Positions 4,912-13,490 of a stretch of DNA of 64,000 bases are shown here, piece after piece. The translations under genes and the position numbers were made by a program. This DNA is from Thalassolituus sp. UBA1087 (GTDB lineage: Bacteria > Pseudomonadota > Gammaproteobacteria > Pseudomonadales > Oceanobacteraceae): assembly GCA_002314145.1 (NCBI GenBank), contig DCCG01000028.1, positions 62,001-126,000 of the forward strand. Reading direction: 5' to 3'. The stretch's first letter is position 1. Each line of letters opens with the position of its first letter. The notes below the pieces were generated by a model that saw only the letters and a list, made by a program, of their open reading frames with translations, ran no database searches and was not told the DNA's origin.

Positions 4912-7539
4912 TCAGAGCACTTCCTCTGCCCAGCGTTCAAACGCCGCCAGCGCTTCGCCAATACCTTCCGGTTTCTGACCGCCGGCCTGAGCCATTTCCG
5001 GCTTACCGCCACCGCGGCCATCAACGTATGCGGCACATGCTTTAACCGCATCACCGGCTTTGGCTTTAGCGGTCAGATCTTTGGTGACACCGGCCAGCAG
5101 AGTCACTTTGCCGTCGTTGTCAGAGGCCAGCATGATGAGTGCGGAACCCAGTTTGTTTTTCAGCTGGTCCATGGTGTTACGCAAGGCCGGCACATCAGCA
5201 CCATCCAGTTTAGCGGCCAGTACTTTGACACCCCTGACGTCGCGGGCCTGAGCCGCGAGATCCGAACCGGCACTGGAGGCCAGCTTGCCTTTCAGTGCTT
5301 CCAGCTCTTTCTCCAGCTGACGGCTGCGGGCCACCAGCTGTTCCACTTTTTCGCCCACATTATCCGTCGAGCCTTTGAGCTGACGGGCAATGCTGTTGAG
5401 CGTGGCTTCTTCACCGGCAATAAAGTTCAGTGCTGCCTGCCCTACCACCGCTTCAATACGGCGGATACCGGCGGCGATACCGCTTTCCGAGGCAATTTTC
5501 AGCAGCCCGAGGTCACCGGTACGGGCCGCGTGTGTACCACCACAGAGTTCCACCGAGAAATCATCAACCCCCATGCTGAGCACCCGCACGAGATCACCGT
5601 ACTTTTCACCGAACTGAGCAGCGGCACCGGTTTCACGGGCATCATCGATGTTCATAATGCGGGTGGTTACCGGCGTATTGGCACGGATCTGAGCATTCAC
5701 GATGTTCTCAATCTGACTCAGCTCTTCGGCGCTGACGGCTTCCAGATGGGAGAAGTCAAAACGCAGACGGTCATAGGTATTCAGAGAGCCTTTCTGCGAC
5801 ACATGTCCGCCCAGAACCTGGCGCAGGGCAGCATGCAAGAGGTGAGTGGCCGAGTGATGCAGTGCCGTGGCCTGACGCTTCTCAGCATCAACCGTGGCGG
5901 TCAGCTGATCGCCCACTTTCACACTGCCTTCCACCAGGACACCTTTGTGCAGATGGTTTCCGGATTCTTTGGTGGTATCTTTGACCTGGAACACCACACC
6001 GTCAGCTTTCAGGAAACCGGTATCGCCGGCCTGACCACCGCTTTCGGCATAGAACGCCGTTTCATCCAGTACCAGAATCGCTTCATCACCGGCATTCAGC
6101 TGGTCAACGGCTTCACCGTTTCTGAACAGGGCTTTGACCGAACCTGTGTTTTCCAGCTGCTCGTAACCCAGGAACTGAGTTTCCCCATCCAACGTCAGGC
6201 CACTGCCATAACCACCATCAAAATGGCTGGCGGAACGGGCCATCTCACGTTGTTTTTCCATCGCTGCGTCAAAGCCAGCTTCATCGACTTTAAGATCACG
6301 TTCGCGGGCAACGTCGGCCGTGAGGTCGAACGGAAAACCGAAAGTATCGTACAGCCTGAAGGCGGTTTCGCCCGAAATGGTATCACCGTCCATTTCAGCG
6401 ATGGCTTCATTAAGAATGCTCATGCCTTTGTCCAGCGTCTTGGCAAACTGCTCTTCTTCCAGACGCAGCACTTTCATCACATGATCTTTCAGATTGATCA
6501 GTTCCGGGTAAGCATTGCCCATTTCGTCACACAGTGCCGGTACCAGCTTGTGGAAGAAACCCGCCGGCGCTCCCAGCATATGACCATGACGGACCGCACG
6601 GCGGATAATACGACGTAACACATAGCCACGGCCTTCGTTGGATGGCAGCACGCCGTCAACAATCAGGAAGCTGGTAGAACGGATGTGGTCAGCAATCACG
6701 CGCAGTGATTTGTTTTCGGTATCCGCACAACCGGTCAGTTCACCGGCGGCTTTCAGCAGCGCCTGGAACAGATCGATTTCGTAGTTACTGTGCACACCCT
6801 GTTTGATTGCCGAGATACGCTCCAGCCCCATACCAGTGTCCACCGATGGTTTGGGCAGCGGAATCATGTCGCCGTTTTCTTTGCGCTCGAACTGCATGAA
6901 AACGTTGTTCCAGATTTCGATAAAACGGTCGCCGTCTTCTTCCGGTGATCCCGGAGGACCGCCCCAGATGTGCTCGCCATGGTCGTAGAAAATTTCAGTG
7001 CAGGGACCGCAGGGGCCGGTATCGCCCATTTGCCAGAAGTTGTCTGAGGCATAGCGGGCGCCTTTGTTGTCACCGATGCGGACAATTTTTTCCGCCGGGA
7101 CACCAATCTGCTTGTGCCAGATGTCGTAGGCTTCTTCGTCTTCGGCGTACACAGTCACCATGAGCTTTTCCACCGGCAGGTGCAGCCACTGCTCAGAAGT
7201 CAGAAACTCCCAGGCAAATTTAATCGCGTCTTCTTTAAAATAATCACCGAAGCTGAAATTCCCCAGCATTTCAAAGAAGGTATGGTGGCGGGCGGTGTAA
7301 CCGACATTTTCCAGATCATTGTGCTTACCACCGGCGCGCACACAGCGCTGTGATGAACAGGCGCGGGTGTAGCTGCGCTTTTCCAGCCCAAGGAATAAAT
7401 CCTTAAACTGCACCATGCCGGCGTTGGTGAACAGCAGAGTCGGGTCGTTGCCGGGAATCAGGGGGCTGGAAGCCACCACTTCATGCCCTTTGGAAGCGAA
7501 GTAATCAAGGAATGCCTTGCGAATGTCTGAGCTTTTCAT
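4912..7539 (-). CDS. alaS: Alanine--tRNA ligase
   Basis: Charges tRNA-Ala and edits mischarged Ser/Gly. At 875 residues it is full length. The class II catalytic core starts with MKSSDIRKAFLDYF and contains FTNAGMVQFKDLFLG and GMGLERI. The editing domain carries the zinc ligands HHSATHLLH (about residue 560-568) and ELCGGTHAARTGD. A C-terminal oligomerisation (DHHA1-like) segment ends in GGGKPEMAQAGG. The start is supported by the conserved N-terminus. A terminator follows before lysC. The usual recA-recX neighbour is 5.5 kb away here because of an accessory block. Confidence 0.97.
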   Translation of the reverse strand: MKSSDIRKAFLDYFASKGHEVVASSPLIPGNDPTLLFTNAGMVQFKDLFLGLEKRSYTRACSSQRCVRAGGKHNDLENVGYTARHHTFFEMLGNFSFGDYFKEDAIKFAWEFLTSEQWLHLPVEKLMVTVYAEDEEAYDIWHKQIGVPAEKIVRIGDNKGARYASDNFWQMGDTGPCGPCTEIFYDHGEHIWGGPPGSPEEDGDRFIEIWNNVFMQFERKENGDMIPLPKPSVDTGMGLERISAIKQGVHSNYEIDLFQALLKAAGELTGCADTENKSLRVIADHIRSTSFLIVDGVLPSNEGRGYVLRRIIRRAVRHGHMLGAPAGFFHKLVPALCDEMGNAYPELINLKDHVMKVLRLEEEQFAKTLDKGMSILNEAIAEMDGDTISGETAFRLYDTFGFPFDLTADVARERDLKVDEAGFDAAMEKQREMARSASHFDGGYGSGLTLDGETQFLGYEQLENTGSVKALFRNGEAVDQLNAGDEAILVLDETAFYAESGGQAGDTGFLKADGVVFQVKDTTKESGNHLHKGVLVEGSVKVGDQLTATVDAEKRQATALHHSATHLLHAALRQVLGGHVSQKGSLNTYDRLRFDFSHLEAVSAEELSQIENIVNAQIRANTPVTTRIMNIDDARETGAAAQFGEKYGDLVRVLSMGVDDFSVELCGGTHAARTGDLGLLKIASESGIAAGIRRIEAVVGQAALNFIAGEEATLNSIARQLKGSTDNVGEKVEQLVARSRQLEKELEALKGKLASSAGSDLAAQARDVRGVKVLAAKLDGADVPALRNTMDQLKNKLGSALIMLASDNDGKVTLLAGVTKDLTAKAKAGDAVKACAAYVDGRGGGKPEMAQAGGQKPEGIGEALAAFERWAEEVL

Positions 7540-7668
7540 ACGGCTGCGGGTATCCGGAAGCGGTTATCTTTAATGGAAAGCGGGGGAGTATAGCGTTTTG
7601 CGCGCCTGAGTCCGAGTCCCGCTGAGGGGTTAATAATCAACCTTTTGGCTGCTGATACAAAAAATCTC

Positions 7669-7697
7669 TTGACGACAGGCCAATATAAGATAACTAT
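7669..7697 (+). promoter_or_regulatory. Candidate promoter of the DUF2892 gene
   Basis: A TTGACG -35 box at 7669-7674 and a weak -10 candidate near 7692 in a very A/T-rich stretch (caatataagataactatataagcat is the local context, in two pieces around 7681-7705). The A/T-rich palindromic look could also hold a regulator site. Confidence 0.35.
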
Positions 7698-7731
7698 ATA
7701 AGCATATTCTAATTTAGAGAAAGGTGATGTT

Positions 7732-7947
7732 ATGAATATCGATCGCATTGTGATGACATTTGCCGGAACCGTTATTCTGGCTTCGCTGGCTCTGTCTCAG
7801 TTGCACAGTGTCTACTGGCTGTGGCTGACTGCTTTCGTCGGTGCCAATATGTTTCAGGCCTCATTCACCGGTTTTTGCCCTCTGGCCATGATACTGAAAG
7901 CCATGGGCGCCAAACCAGGCTGCGCTTTTTACCGCGAAAAAGCCTGA
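7732..7947 (+). CDS. Small inner-membrane protein, YgaP-like DUF2892
   Basis: A 71-residue protein with two hydrophobic segments (about 7-25 and 30-48) and the family motif around TGFCPLAMILKAMGAKPGC. DUF2892 forms the membrane part of the E. coli YgaP rhodanese and also exists alone, as here. The conserved cysteines (in GFCP and PGC) hint at sulfur or persulfide handling, but no rhodanese domain or sulfide regulator is adjacent. An AAAGGTGA ribosome-binding site precedes the ATG. Confidence 0.78.
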   Translation: MNIDRIVMTFAGTVILASLALSQLHSVYWLWLTAFVGANMFQASFTGFCPLAMILKAMGAKPGCAFYREKA

Positions 7948-8073
7948 TTCTGAGGCACGGTATAACCTCACGATATCAGACCTGAGAGTGGCCGGATAGC
8001 ACCCTGTTGCACCGGACTCCTCGGGTATACTCAGCGCTCCGGACCCGATGATGGCCAGATGACGGAGTGTTGA

Positions 8074-9057
8074 GTGCGTTTTTCCCCTCTGAGCGTATTA
8101 GTGTTTCTCGTGGCTGCAGCTGGCATTCAGGCAGAAACATGGACCCCCTACCCTTCCGGCCTCCCGCAGTTTGACTATCAGGGCGAGCGGCTGGCGCAAT
8201 TCTGGCCACAGCTGATGATGGGGCCCGCCCGCCCTTTCCCCACGGCAGACTACCTGCAGGATTATTTCCGGCGTTATCCGGCGGTGCTGAGCCGTACCCG
8301 CGAACTGGCCGCCGCGGCGGACGCAGCGGATGCCTTAAAGGCCGTCAACGACCATAATTTTGAGCCTCTCGCCCAGGCAGTTCAGCAGGTCTGGCGCCTG
8401 CACTACGAAGGCCGGTTTAAACAGGCCCGGCAGCTGGGATTATCACTTGGCCCTGTCGGCGCCATCCCCGGCCTGTATGCACAGATGATGTATGCCACCC
8501 TGATTGTCAGCGAACCGGAAGAAAAACTGCGCCTGCTGCGTGAAGCGGCAGCGCTTTCAGAGCAACTGCTGCCACTGGCCGCTGATGATGCCTTTGCCCG
8601 TTTTGGTCTCGCCTATGCCCGTGCCCGGATTCTCGAGCTGCTGCCCACTTCAGAAGCATCCGCCAGTGGCTACCTGGGTGATACCCGCGATACGCTGCAG
8701 TCATTAATGGAAGAAAATCCAGGCAACCCTCTGTATCCGGCGATGCTGGGCGGTATTCACGCCGGTGTGGTAGCACGGGTCGGCGGCTTTCTGGGACGCC
8801 TGACCTATGGTTCCAGCACCAGTAAAGCCATCGCCGCTTTTGACCAGGCACTGGCCAACGAACCCCGCTTGCCGGTCATTTATTTTGAATACGCCAGAGC
8901 GCTGGGTATGATCGACGCTGAAAAATACCGGCAAACACAGCAGCAACTGCGCCAGGCCTGCCTGCAACAACAGGTATTCAGTGCCGAAGAAGCCCTGAAT
9001 CAACGCCAATGCAGAGAACAACTGCCCGCGCCGGACAGCCATTCAACCGATGACTAA
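8074..9057 (+). CDS. Secreted TPR-like protein of unknown function
   Basis: I do not recognise a named family. The 327 residues begin with a Sec signal peptide (about 1-20, cleaved near GIQA). The mature part is rich in helix-forming Ala/Leu/Glu/Gln and shows tetratricopeptide-like segments, for example YEGRFKQARQLGLSLG (about 115-130) and SKAIAAFDQALANEPRLPVIYFEYARAL (about 250-277). Two cysteines near the C-terminus could form a disulfide. The start is a GTG after a GGAG site; no better in-frame ATG precedes the signal peptide. Its last codons overlap the next gene by 8 bases, so the two are probably cotranscribed. Confidence 0.62.
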   Translation: MRFSPLSVLVFLVAAAGIQAETWTPYPSGLPQFDYQGERLAQFWPQLMMGPARPFPTADYLQDYFRRYPAVLSRTRELAAAADAADALKAVNDHNFEPLAQAVQQVWRLHYEGRFKQARQLGLSLGPVGAIPGLYAQMMYATLIVSEPEEKLRLLREAAALSEQLLPLAADDAFARFGLAYARARILELLPTSEASASGYLGDTRDTLQSLMEENPGNPLYPAMLGGIHAGVVARVGGFLGRLTYGSSTSKAIAAFDQALANEPRLPVIYFEYARALGMIDAEKYRQTQQQLRQACLQQQVFSAEEALNQRQCREQLPAPDSHSTDD

Positions 9058-9292
9058 ACGGACCCTTCCCATGATTAACCCCTGGGTAATCGCCGCCATG
9101 ATTCCTGCCATGGTGATTGTCATGATTCATTTTGCCATAGGCCCTTTCGGCCACCCGACCCGGCTGCACTGGCACATGAAGTGGGCAACCTGGCCCACCA
9201 GCATCCGACGCCTTTTACTGATTATTGCCACCATTACCCTCATCGCCGGGGCCAGCCATGCCACCGGCCTGTGGTTCTGGCCAACCGACTGA
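9050..9292 (+). CDS. Small membrane protein of unknown function
   Basis: An 80-residue protein with two likely transmembrane helices (about 10-28 and 55-75) joined by a His/Trp-rich loop. I recognise no family. Its ATG overlaps the end of the preceding secreted protein gene, which suggests translational coupling and a shared envelope role. An alternative in-frame ATG at 9071 would shorten it by 7 residues. The gene ends 63 bases before the hydrolase gene. Confidence 0.5.
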   Translation: MTKRTLPMINPWVIAAMIPAMVIVMIHFAIGPFGHPTRLHWHMKWATWPTSIRRLLLIIATITLIAGASHATGLWFWPTD

Positions 9293-9355
9293 ACGGGGTC
9301 TGAACAGACTCTGTGCACAACCCACCTACAACAATAATAAAAACAGGAGAACACG

Positions 9356-10219
9356 ATGGAACGTATCCGCGTCAGCAACGGCGATATCACTCTGGATATC
9401 CGGGCCGCCGGCCCGGAAGACGGCGAGGTCATCATACTGCTGCATGGGTTTCCGGAATGCTGGGCCACCTGGCGCCATCAGATCCAGCCGCTTGCGGCAG
9501 CGGGTTACCGTGTACTGGTGCCCGATATGCGTGGCTATGGTGAATCCTCCAAACCCCGCGGCTATCGCCGTTATCATCTTGATGAACTGATCACGGATAT
9601 CGACGCTATCCGCCGCCATAGCGGCCGCCAACAGTGTCATCTTGCCGGCCACGACTGGGGCGCTGCCGTGGCCTGGTGGTATGCCATTCATTATCCGCAG
9701 GCATTGATAAGTCTGGCGATTGTGAACGTCCCCCACCCACAGGCTTTTCTCGAAACCCTGCGTTCCAGTCCGCGACAACTGCTGAAAAGCTGGTACATTT
9801 TCTTCTTTCAGTTGCCCTGGCTGCCCGAGTGGCTGCTGCGGCTGAATAACTTTGCCATATTGCGGCACATGCTGAGATCAACGTCGTCCAGCGCTGCCTA
9901 TCAGGATGAAGACTTCGACTTTCTCAGCCACAGCTGGCGTCAGCCCGGCACCATCAAAGCCATGGTTAATTATTACCGCGCCATGCTGCGCCACCAGCGG
10001 CAGCCGGACCAACCAGAGATAGCCGTTCCCACACGGATTCTCTGGGGCGAGCAGGACATTGCTCTGTCTTTGCCGATGGCACGGAAAAGTCTGGACTATC
10101 TTACCCACGGTGAGCTGATCACGTATCCGGACGGCAGTCATTGGCTGGCCCACGACAAACCCCGGGAAGTCGCCGTTCGCATCATGGAACACATCAGTCA
10201 CAGTCAGACTGCAACTTAA
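9356..10219 (+). CDS. Alpha/beta hydrolase, epoxide hydrolase-like
   Basis: A 287-residue alpha/beta hydrolase. The oxyanion-hole motif HGFPE is at residue 30, the nucleophile is Asp100 in GHDWGA (an aspartate, as in epoxide hydrolases and haloalkane dehalogenases, not serine), the acid is probably Asp234 in GEQDIAL, and the base is His262 in GSHWLAHDKP. A cap domain lies between about 130 and 215 with aromatic residues. The HGFPE plus GHDWG pattern favours an epoxide hydrolase over a dehalogenase, but the substrate cannot be read from sequence. It is probably in one transcript with the two preceding genes. Confidence 0.8.
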   Translation: MERIRVSNGDITLDIRAAGPEDGEVIILLHGFPECWATWRHQIQPLAAAGYRVLVPDMRGYGESSKPRGYRRYHLDELITDIDAIRRHSGRQQCHLAGHDWGAAVAWWYAIHYPQALISLAIVNVPHPQAFLETLRSSPRQLLKSWYIFFFQLPWLPEWLLRLNNFAILRHMLRSTSSSAAYQDEDFDFLSHSWRQPGTIKAMVNYYRAMLRHQRQPDQPEIAVPTRILWGEQDIALSLPMARKSLDYLTHGELITYPDGSHWLAHDKPREVAVRIMEHISHSQTAT

Positions 10220-10318
10220 CACCGACAGACTGACTCTGATGGTGAACATCAGGCGCCCAAGGTCAGGGCGCTGCACCGACAACCGGCCAGGCCGGCAGAT
10301 ACACAGGCCAATACGGAA

Positions 10319-10344
10319 GGCTCGCGCAGGTGGCCTGCGCAGCC
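10319..10344. other. GC-rich hairpin between the hydrolase and ndh genes
   Basis: The 7-bp stem gcgcagg/cctgcgc with a three-base loop, extended by ggct/agcc with one mismatch. No T-run follows, so its function as a terminator is doubtful. The rest of the 279-base gap shows a small ctgatg/catcag repeat (10236-10252) and an A/T-rich stretch that probably holds the ndh promoter. Confidence 0.4.
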
Positions 10345-10498
10345 GGCTCTCCCAGTGGCTATAGCGCGACTGATTAACTTATCAGCTATAAGAAACCACG
10401 AATCACATCGCTGAATATTGCACTTTTATGAACAGACACGGCCACAAATGACCGATAAACCCTTATAATCCTATCAGACTTTTTACTCTGGAGTTCTT

Positions 10499-11788
10499 AT
10501 GGAACGTATCCTGATTGTTGGCGGCGGCGCCGGCGGGCTTGAGCTGGCGACCGGCCTGGGCCGCTTGCTGGGTAAGCGCGGCAAAGCCCATATCGAGCTG
10601 ATCGATGCCAACCAGACTCATCTTTGGAAGCCACTTCTGCATGAAGTCGCCACCGGCGCCCTGGATTCCGGCATCGATGAACTGAATTATCTGGCCCACG
10701 GCAAAATGCACGGCTTCAGTTTTAAGCTCGGACGCATGTGTGGCCTGGACCGGGACAACAAAGAAGTGATTCTGTCGCCGATTCATGATGATGAAGGCGA
10801 AGTGATTGTGCCGGAACGCCGTATTGCCTACGACACACTGGTGCTGGCCATCGGCAGCGTAACCAACGATTTCGGCACCAAAGGCGCAGCCGATAACTGC
10901 TTCTTCCTGGACGGACGTCACCAGGCCGAGCGTTTCCACCACACCCTGCTGAACGAATTTCTGCGCGCCAATGCCAACCCGGAAGAAGGGCCACGGGCGC
11001 TGAATATCGCCATCGTGGGGGCCGGTGCCACGGGTGTTGAACTGTCTGCTGAGCTGTACAACACCGCCGAACTGCTGGTGCGTTACGGACTGAAAAAACT
11101 CACCCCGGATAATCTTAAAGTCAGCCTGATAGAAGCCGGCCCCCGCATTCTGCCGGCGCTGCCGGAACGCATTTCTCAGGCGGCCACGCGGGAGCTGGAA
11201 AAACTCGGTGTCAGTGTGCAGACCGAAACCATGATCACAGAAGTCACGGAAGATGGTTTCAATACCAAAGACGGCCGTATGATTCCGGCGCAACTCAGAG
11301 TCTGGGCTGCCGGGGTTAAAGCACCGGAATTTATGTCTGAACTGGGTCTGGAAACCAACCGCGCCAATCAGCTGGTCGTTAACGCCAGCCTGCAGACTGA
11401 AGATGAAAGTATTTTTGCCCTCGGTGACTGCTGTTCAGTGATGGGCAAAGACGGTAAACCTGTACCACCACGGGCCCAGGCCGCCCATCAGCAGGCATCG
11501 CATTTACTGAAAGCTCTGCGGGCGCGCCACAAAGGTCAGCCAATGCCGGAATTTGTTTATCGCGACAAGGGATCTCTGGTCTCGCTCAGCCGCTACAGCA
11601 CAGTTGGCAGTCTGATGGGGAACCTCACCAAAGGATCCATGATGATCGAGGGGCGCCTGGCACGGCTGGTGTACGTATCCCTCTACCGTTTGCACCAGAT
11701 TGCCCTGCATGGCTACTGGCATACCATACTGCTGAGTCTGGTGGGCCATATCAACAAAGTGATCCGGCCAAGACTGAAACTGCACTGA
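10499..11788 (+). CDS. ndh: Type II NADH:quinone oxidoreductase (NDH-2)
   Basis: A single-subunit, non-proton-pumping NADH dehydrogenase that passes electrons to quinone at the membrane surface. Two dinucleotide-binding folds are visible: FAD at the N-terminus (VGGGAGGLELATGLG, residues 7-21) and NADH around VGAGATGVELSAEL (173-186). The FAD-binding FALGDCC motif with Asp310 follows. A C-terminal amphipathic/hydrophobic region (about 370-425, LYRLHQIALHGYWHT) fits membrane attachment. The length of 429 is typical. A CTGGAG ribosome-binding site supports the start. It converges with the AraC-family gene. Confidence 0.9.
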   Translation: MERILIVGGGAGGLELATGLGRLLGKRGKAHIELIDANQTHLWKPLLHEVATGALDSGIDELNYLAHGKMHGFSFKLGRMCGLDRDNKEVILSPIHDDEGEVIVPERRIAYDTLVLAIGSVTNDFGTKGAADNCFFLDGRHQAERFHHTLLNEFLRANANPEEGPRALNIAIVGAGATGVELSAELYNTAELLVRYGLKKLTPDNLKVSLIEAGPRILPALPERISQAATRELEKLGVSVQTETMITEVTEDGFNTKDGRMIPAQLRVWAAGVKAPEFMSELGLETNRANQLVVNASLQTEDESIFALGDCCSVMGKDGKPVPPRAQAAHQQASHLLKALRARHKGQPMPEFVYRDKGSLVSLSRYSTVGSLMGNLTKGSMMIEGRLARLVYVSLYRLHQIALHGYWHTILLSLVGHINKVIRPRLKLH

Positions 11789-11800
11789 CACCTCACAGAC

Positions 11801-11833
11801 CGTCTGATGGCGGACATTATCCGCCGTCAGACG
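11801..11833. terminator. Long hairpin between convergent ndh and araC-type genes
   Basis: The 14-bp stem cgtctgatggcgga/tccgccgtcagacg with one G-U pair and a five-base loop. It overlaps the last codons of the AraC-family gene. There is no clear T-run, but the position between convergent genes suits transcription termination or 3' end protection. Confidence 0.5.
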
Positions 11834-12852
11834 CTGGCAGTGATATGCGTGCGGTAATCACCCGGCGTGGCACCGGTCCAGCGTTTGAACGCTTTATAAA
11901 AGGCGCTGGGTTCCGCGTAGCCAACCATATAAGCAATTTCATACAGGGGAATGGCGTGATCCTGAATCAGTTTCATGGCCAGTACCTGACGGCTTTCATC
12001 CAGCAGAATCTGATAGGTTGTTCCCAGCGCTTTTAACCGGCGCTGCAGATTACGCACACTGATCCCCAGCTGACCAGCCACATCTTCCTGAGACACATGC
12101 CGCCGCAGCAGGCATTTTTCGATGATTTCACGCAATTCAGTGTACAGCGTCAGGTGCTCGTTCAGCTTTTTTTCTTTTAATTCCAGTTCTCTGAGGGTGT
12201 TGGTAAAGCTGTGCGTGTGATGATTGGGATTAATCCGGACCCAGGCGTCGGAACTGATTTCTACCTGACACCGTTCCCCGGCGGTGACGGGTACCTCAAG
12301 CAGCCGGGTCAGAGCGTCGTGTTTACCATCCGAGCAGGAAAACCGCACACAGATATCACCTTGCCGGTAACTGTTACCCAGCGCATCACGACACAACAGC
12401 GCCATCGCCGACATCGCCTGCTGGCATTCCGACGACGTCAGGCAACCGCCATCGGCAGTGCCCGCACGCAGGAGTACGCAATCATCCGCAGAATCAATGT
12501 AGACCCGTGCCAGCCCGATGGAACGATGAGAAAAACGCAGAGCCGCGGGAATCCCCTGAGCAAGATTTTCGGCCTGCCGCATCAGCCGCGCCATGGGTAA
12601 ATCCCGCTCAGCCAGATATCGGCCTGAGCGCGCGGCTAACAGCGTACCCGCAAACTCCTGTTCAACCCGGTTCTGAGCTTCGCGTAATTTATCGGCCGCT
12701 ACCCAGGGGGGCAGCGGACCGGAACCAGAAATACCCAATAACATCAGGACCGGCGCTATATCCGCCCCCTGGCTGTCCCAAAAATTGAGTAAATGCTGCA
12801 CCAGTACTATATCGACCTGTACAGTTGGGCCCATATCCCTCCCCAACGTCAT
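11827..12852 (-). CDS. AraC-family transcriptional regulator
   Basis: A 341-residue regulator with the ArgR/OruR-like layout: an N-terminal ligand-binding domain of the AraC_N (arabinose-binding type) class to about residue 200, and a C-terminal AraC double helix-turn-helix (about 235-335). The DNA-binding part shows VAGQLGISVRNLQRRLK and the signature EIAYMVGYAEPSAFYKAFKRWTGATPGDYR. It is not divergent from an obvious target. The nearest candidates are ndh and the hydrolase, both speculative. A second in-frame start at residue 7 is possible. Confidence 0.88.
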   Translation of the reverse strand: MTLGRDMGPTVQVDIVLVQHLLNFWDSQGADIAPVLMLLGISGSGPLPPWVAADKLREAQNRVEQEFAGTLLAARSGRYLAERDLPMARLMRQAENLAQGIPAALRFSHRSIGLARVYIDSADDCVLLRAGTADGGCLTSSECQQAMSAMALLCRDALGNSYRQGDICVRFSCSDGKHDALTRLLEVPVTAGERCQVEISSDAWVRINPNHHTHSFTNTLRELELKEKKLNEHLTLYTELREIIEKCLLRRHVSQEDVAGQLGISVRNLQRRLKALGTTYQILLDESRQVLAMKLIQDHAIPLYEIAYMVGYAEPSAFYKAFKRWTGATPGDYRTHITASV

Positions 12853-13001
12853 AAAATCCTATTCTTCCGAACTCCGCCGGATTAACACTCGTTCTTTTAA
12901 TACAATTAACGAAGGATCATGGTTACCACAGTGTATTGTGTCAATAGACTGAGGCGACAGGGGGGATGACTGACCCTAAAAGCCTGAATAGTCAGGAAAG
13001 A

Positions 13002-13490
13002 TCAGTCATCAGCGGAAAACGAACCCAAACGGTCCAATACATAACTGATCTGGTCACCGGTAAAACCCCGGTAAGCCAGAAAACTATACACCCGGGCCTT
13101 CAGTTTTAAATCCGATAAATCCGGAGTCTGGCCGAATTTCTTTTCCGCCACATTAATAGCACTTTGGTACCAATCAGAATCGGATTCTTCCATCGCCGCA
13201 GAAATCTCGGTGTCGGCGACACCCTTATTCCGCAGTTCGTGCTTCATGCGTAGCGGGCCCTGTCCACGCTGCGAACGGCTGTTCACATAAGCTTCGGCAA
13301 AGCGCTCATCTGATTGCCAGCGCCGTTCAGCCAGTTCGTCCAGCAGGGTTTCGAGATCTTCAGCCGAAGCAGCTTTAGGGCGCAGCTTGCGCTGCAGTTC
13401 AAGGCGGGAATGATCCCGGCGTGACAGCAGATCGACTGCTGCACACCGGAGTTCAGAGAAGGTTAACGGATCAGGCTTCGGTTTCTTCAT
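13002..13490 (-). CDS. recX: Regulatory protein RecX
   Basis: Inhibits and modulates RecA filaments. The helical three-repeat RecX fold is recognisable from LRCAAVDLLSRRDHSRLELQRKL, the DERFAEAYVNSRSQRGQGPLRMKHELRNKG core motif region (two stretches) and the C-terminal KARVYSFLAYRGFTGDQI. I chose the ATG at 13490 (MKKPKPDP), which gives 162 residues. It overlaps the end of recA by 20 bases, since no start between the recA stop and the conserved domain would keep the first helix. That overlap implies translational coupling to recA. A 9-bp inverted repeat (12965-12973 with 13002-13010) spans the 3' end. Confidence 0.92.
   Translation of the reverse strand: MKKPKPDPLTFSELRCAAVDLLSRRDHSRLELQRKLRPKAASAEDLETLLDELAERRWQSDERFAEAYVNSRSQRGQGPLRMKHELRNKGVADTEISAAMEESDSDWYQSAINVAEKKFGQTPDLSDLKLKARVYSFLAYRGFTGDQISYVLDRLGSFSADD

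Noticed and set aside
4813..6618. 601-residue open frame opposite alaS
   Set aside because: It lies wholly antisense to a clearly real alaS, has no recognisable domain, and its composition (rich in Phe, Gln and His) is that of a shadow frame.
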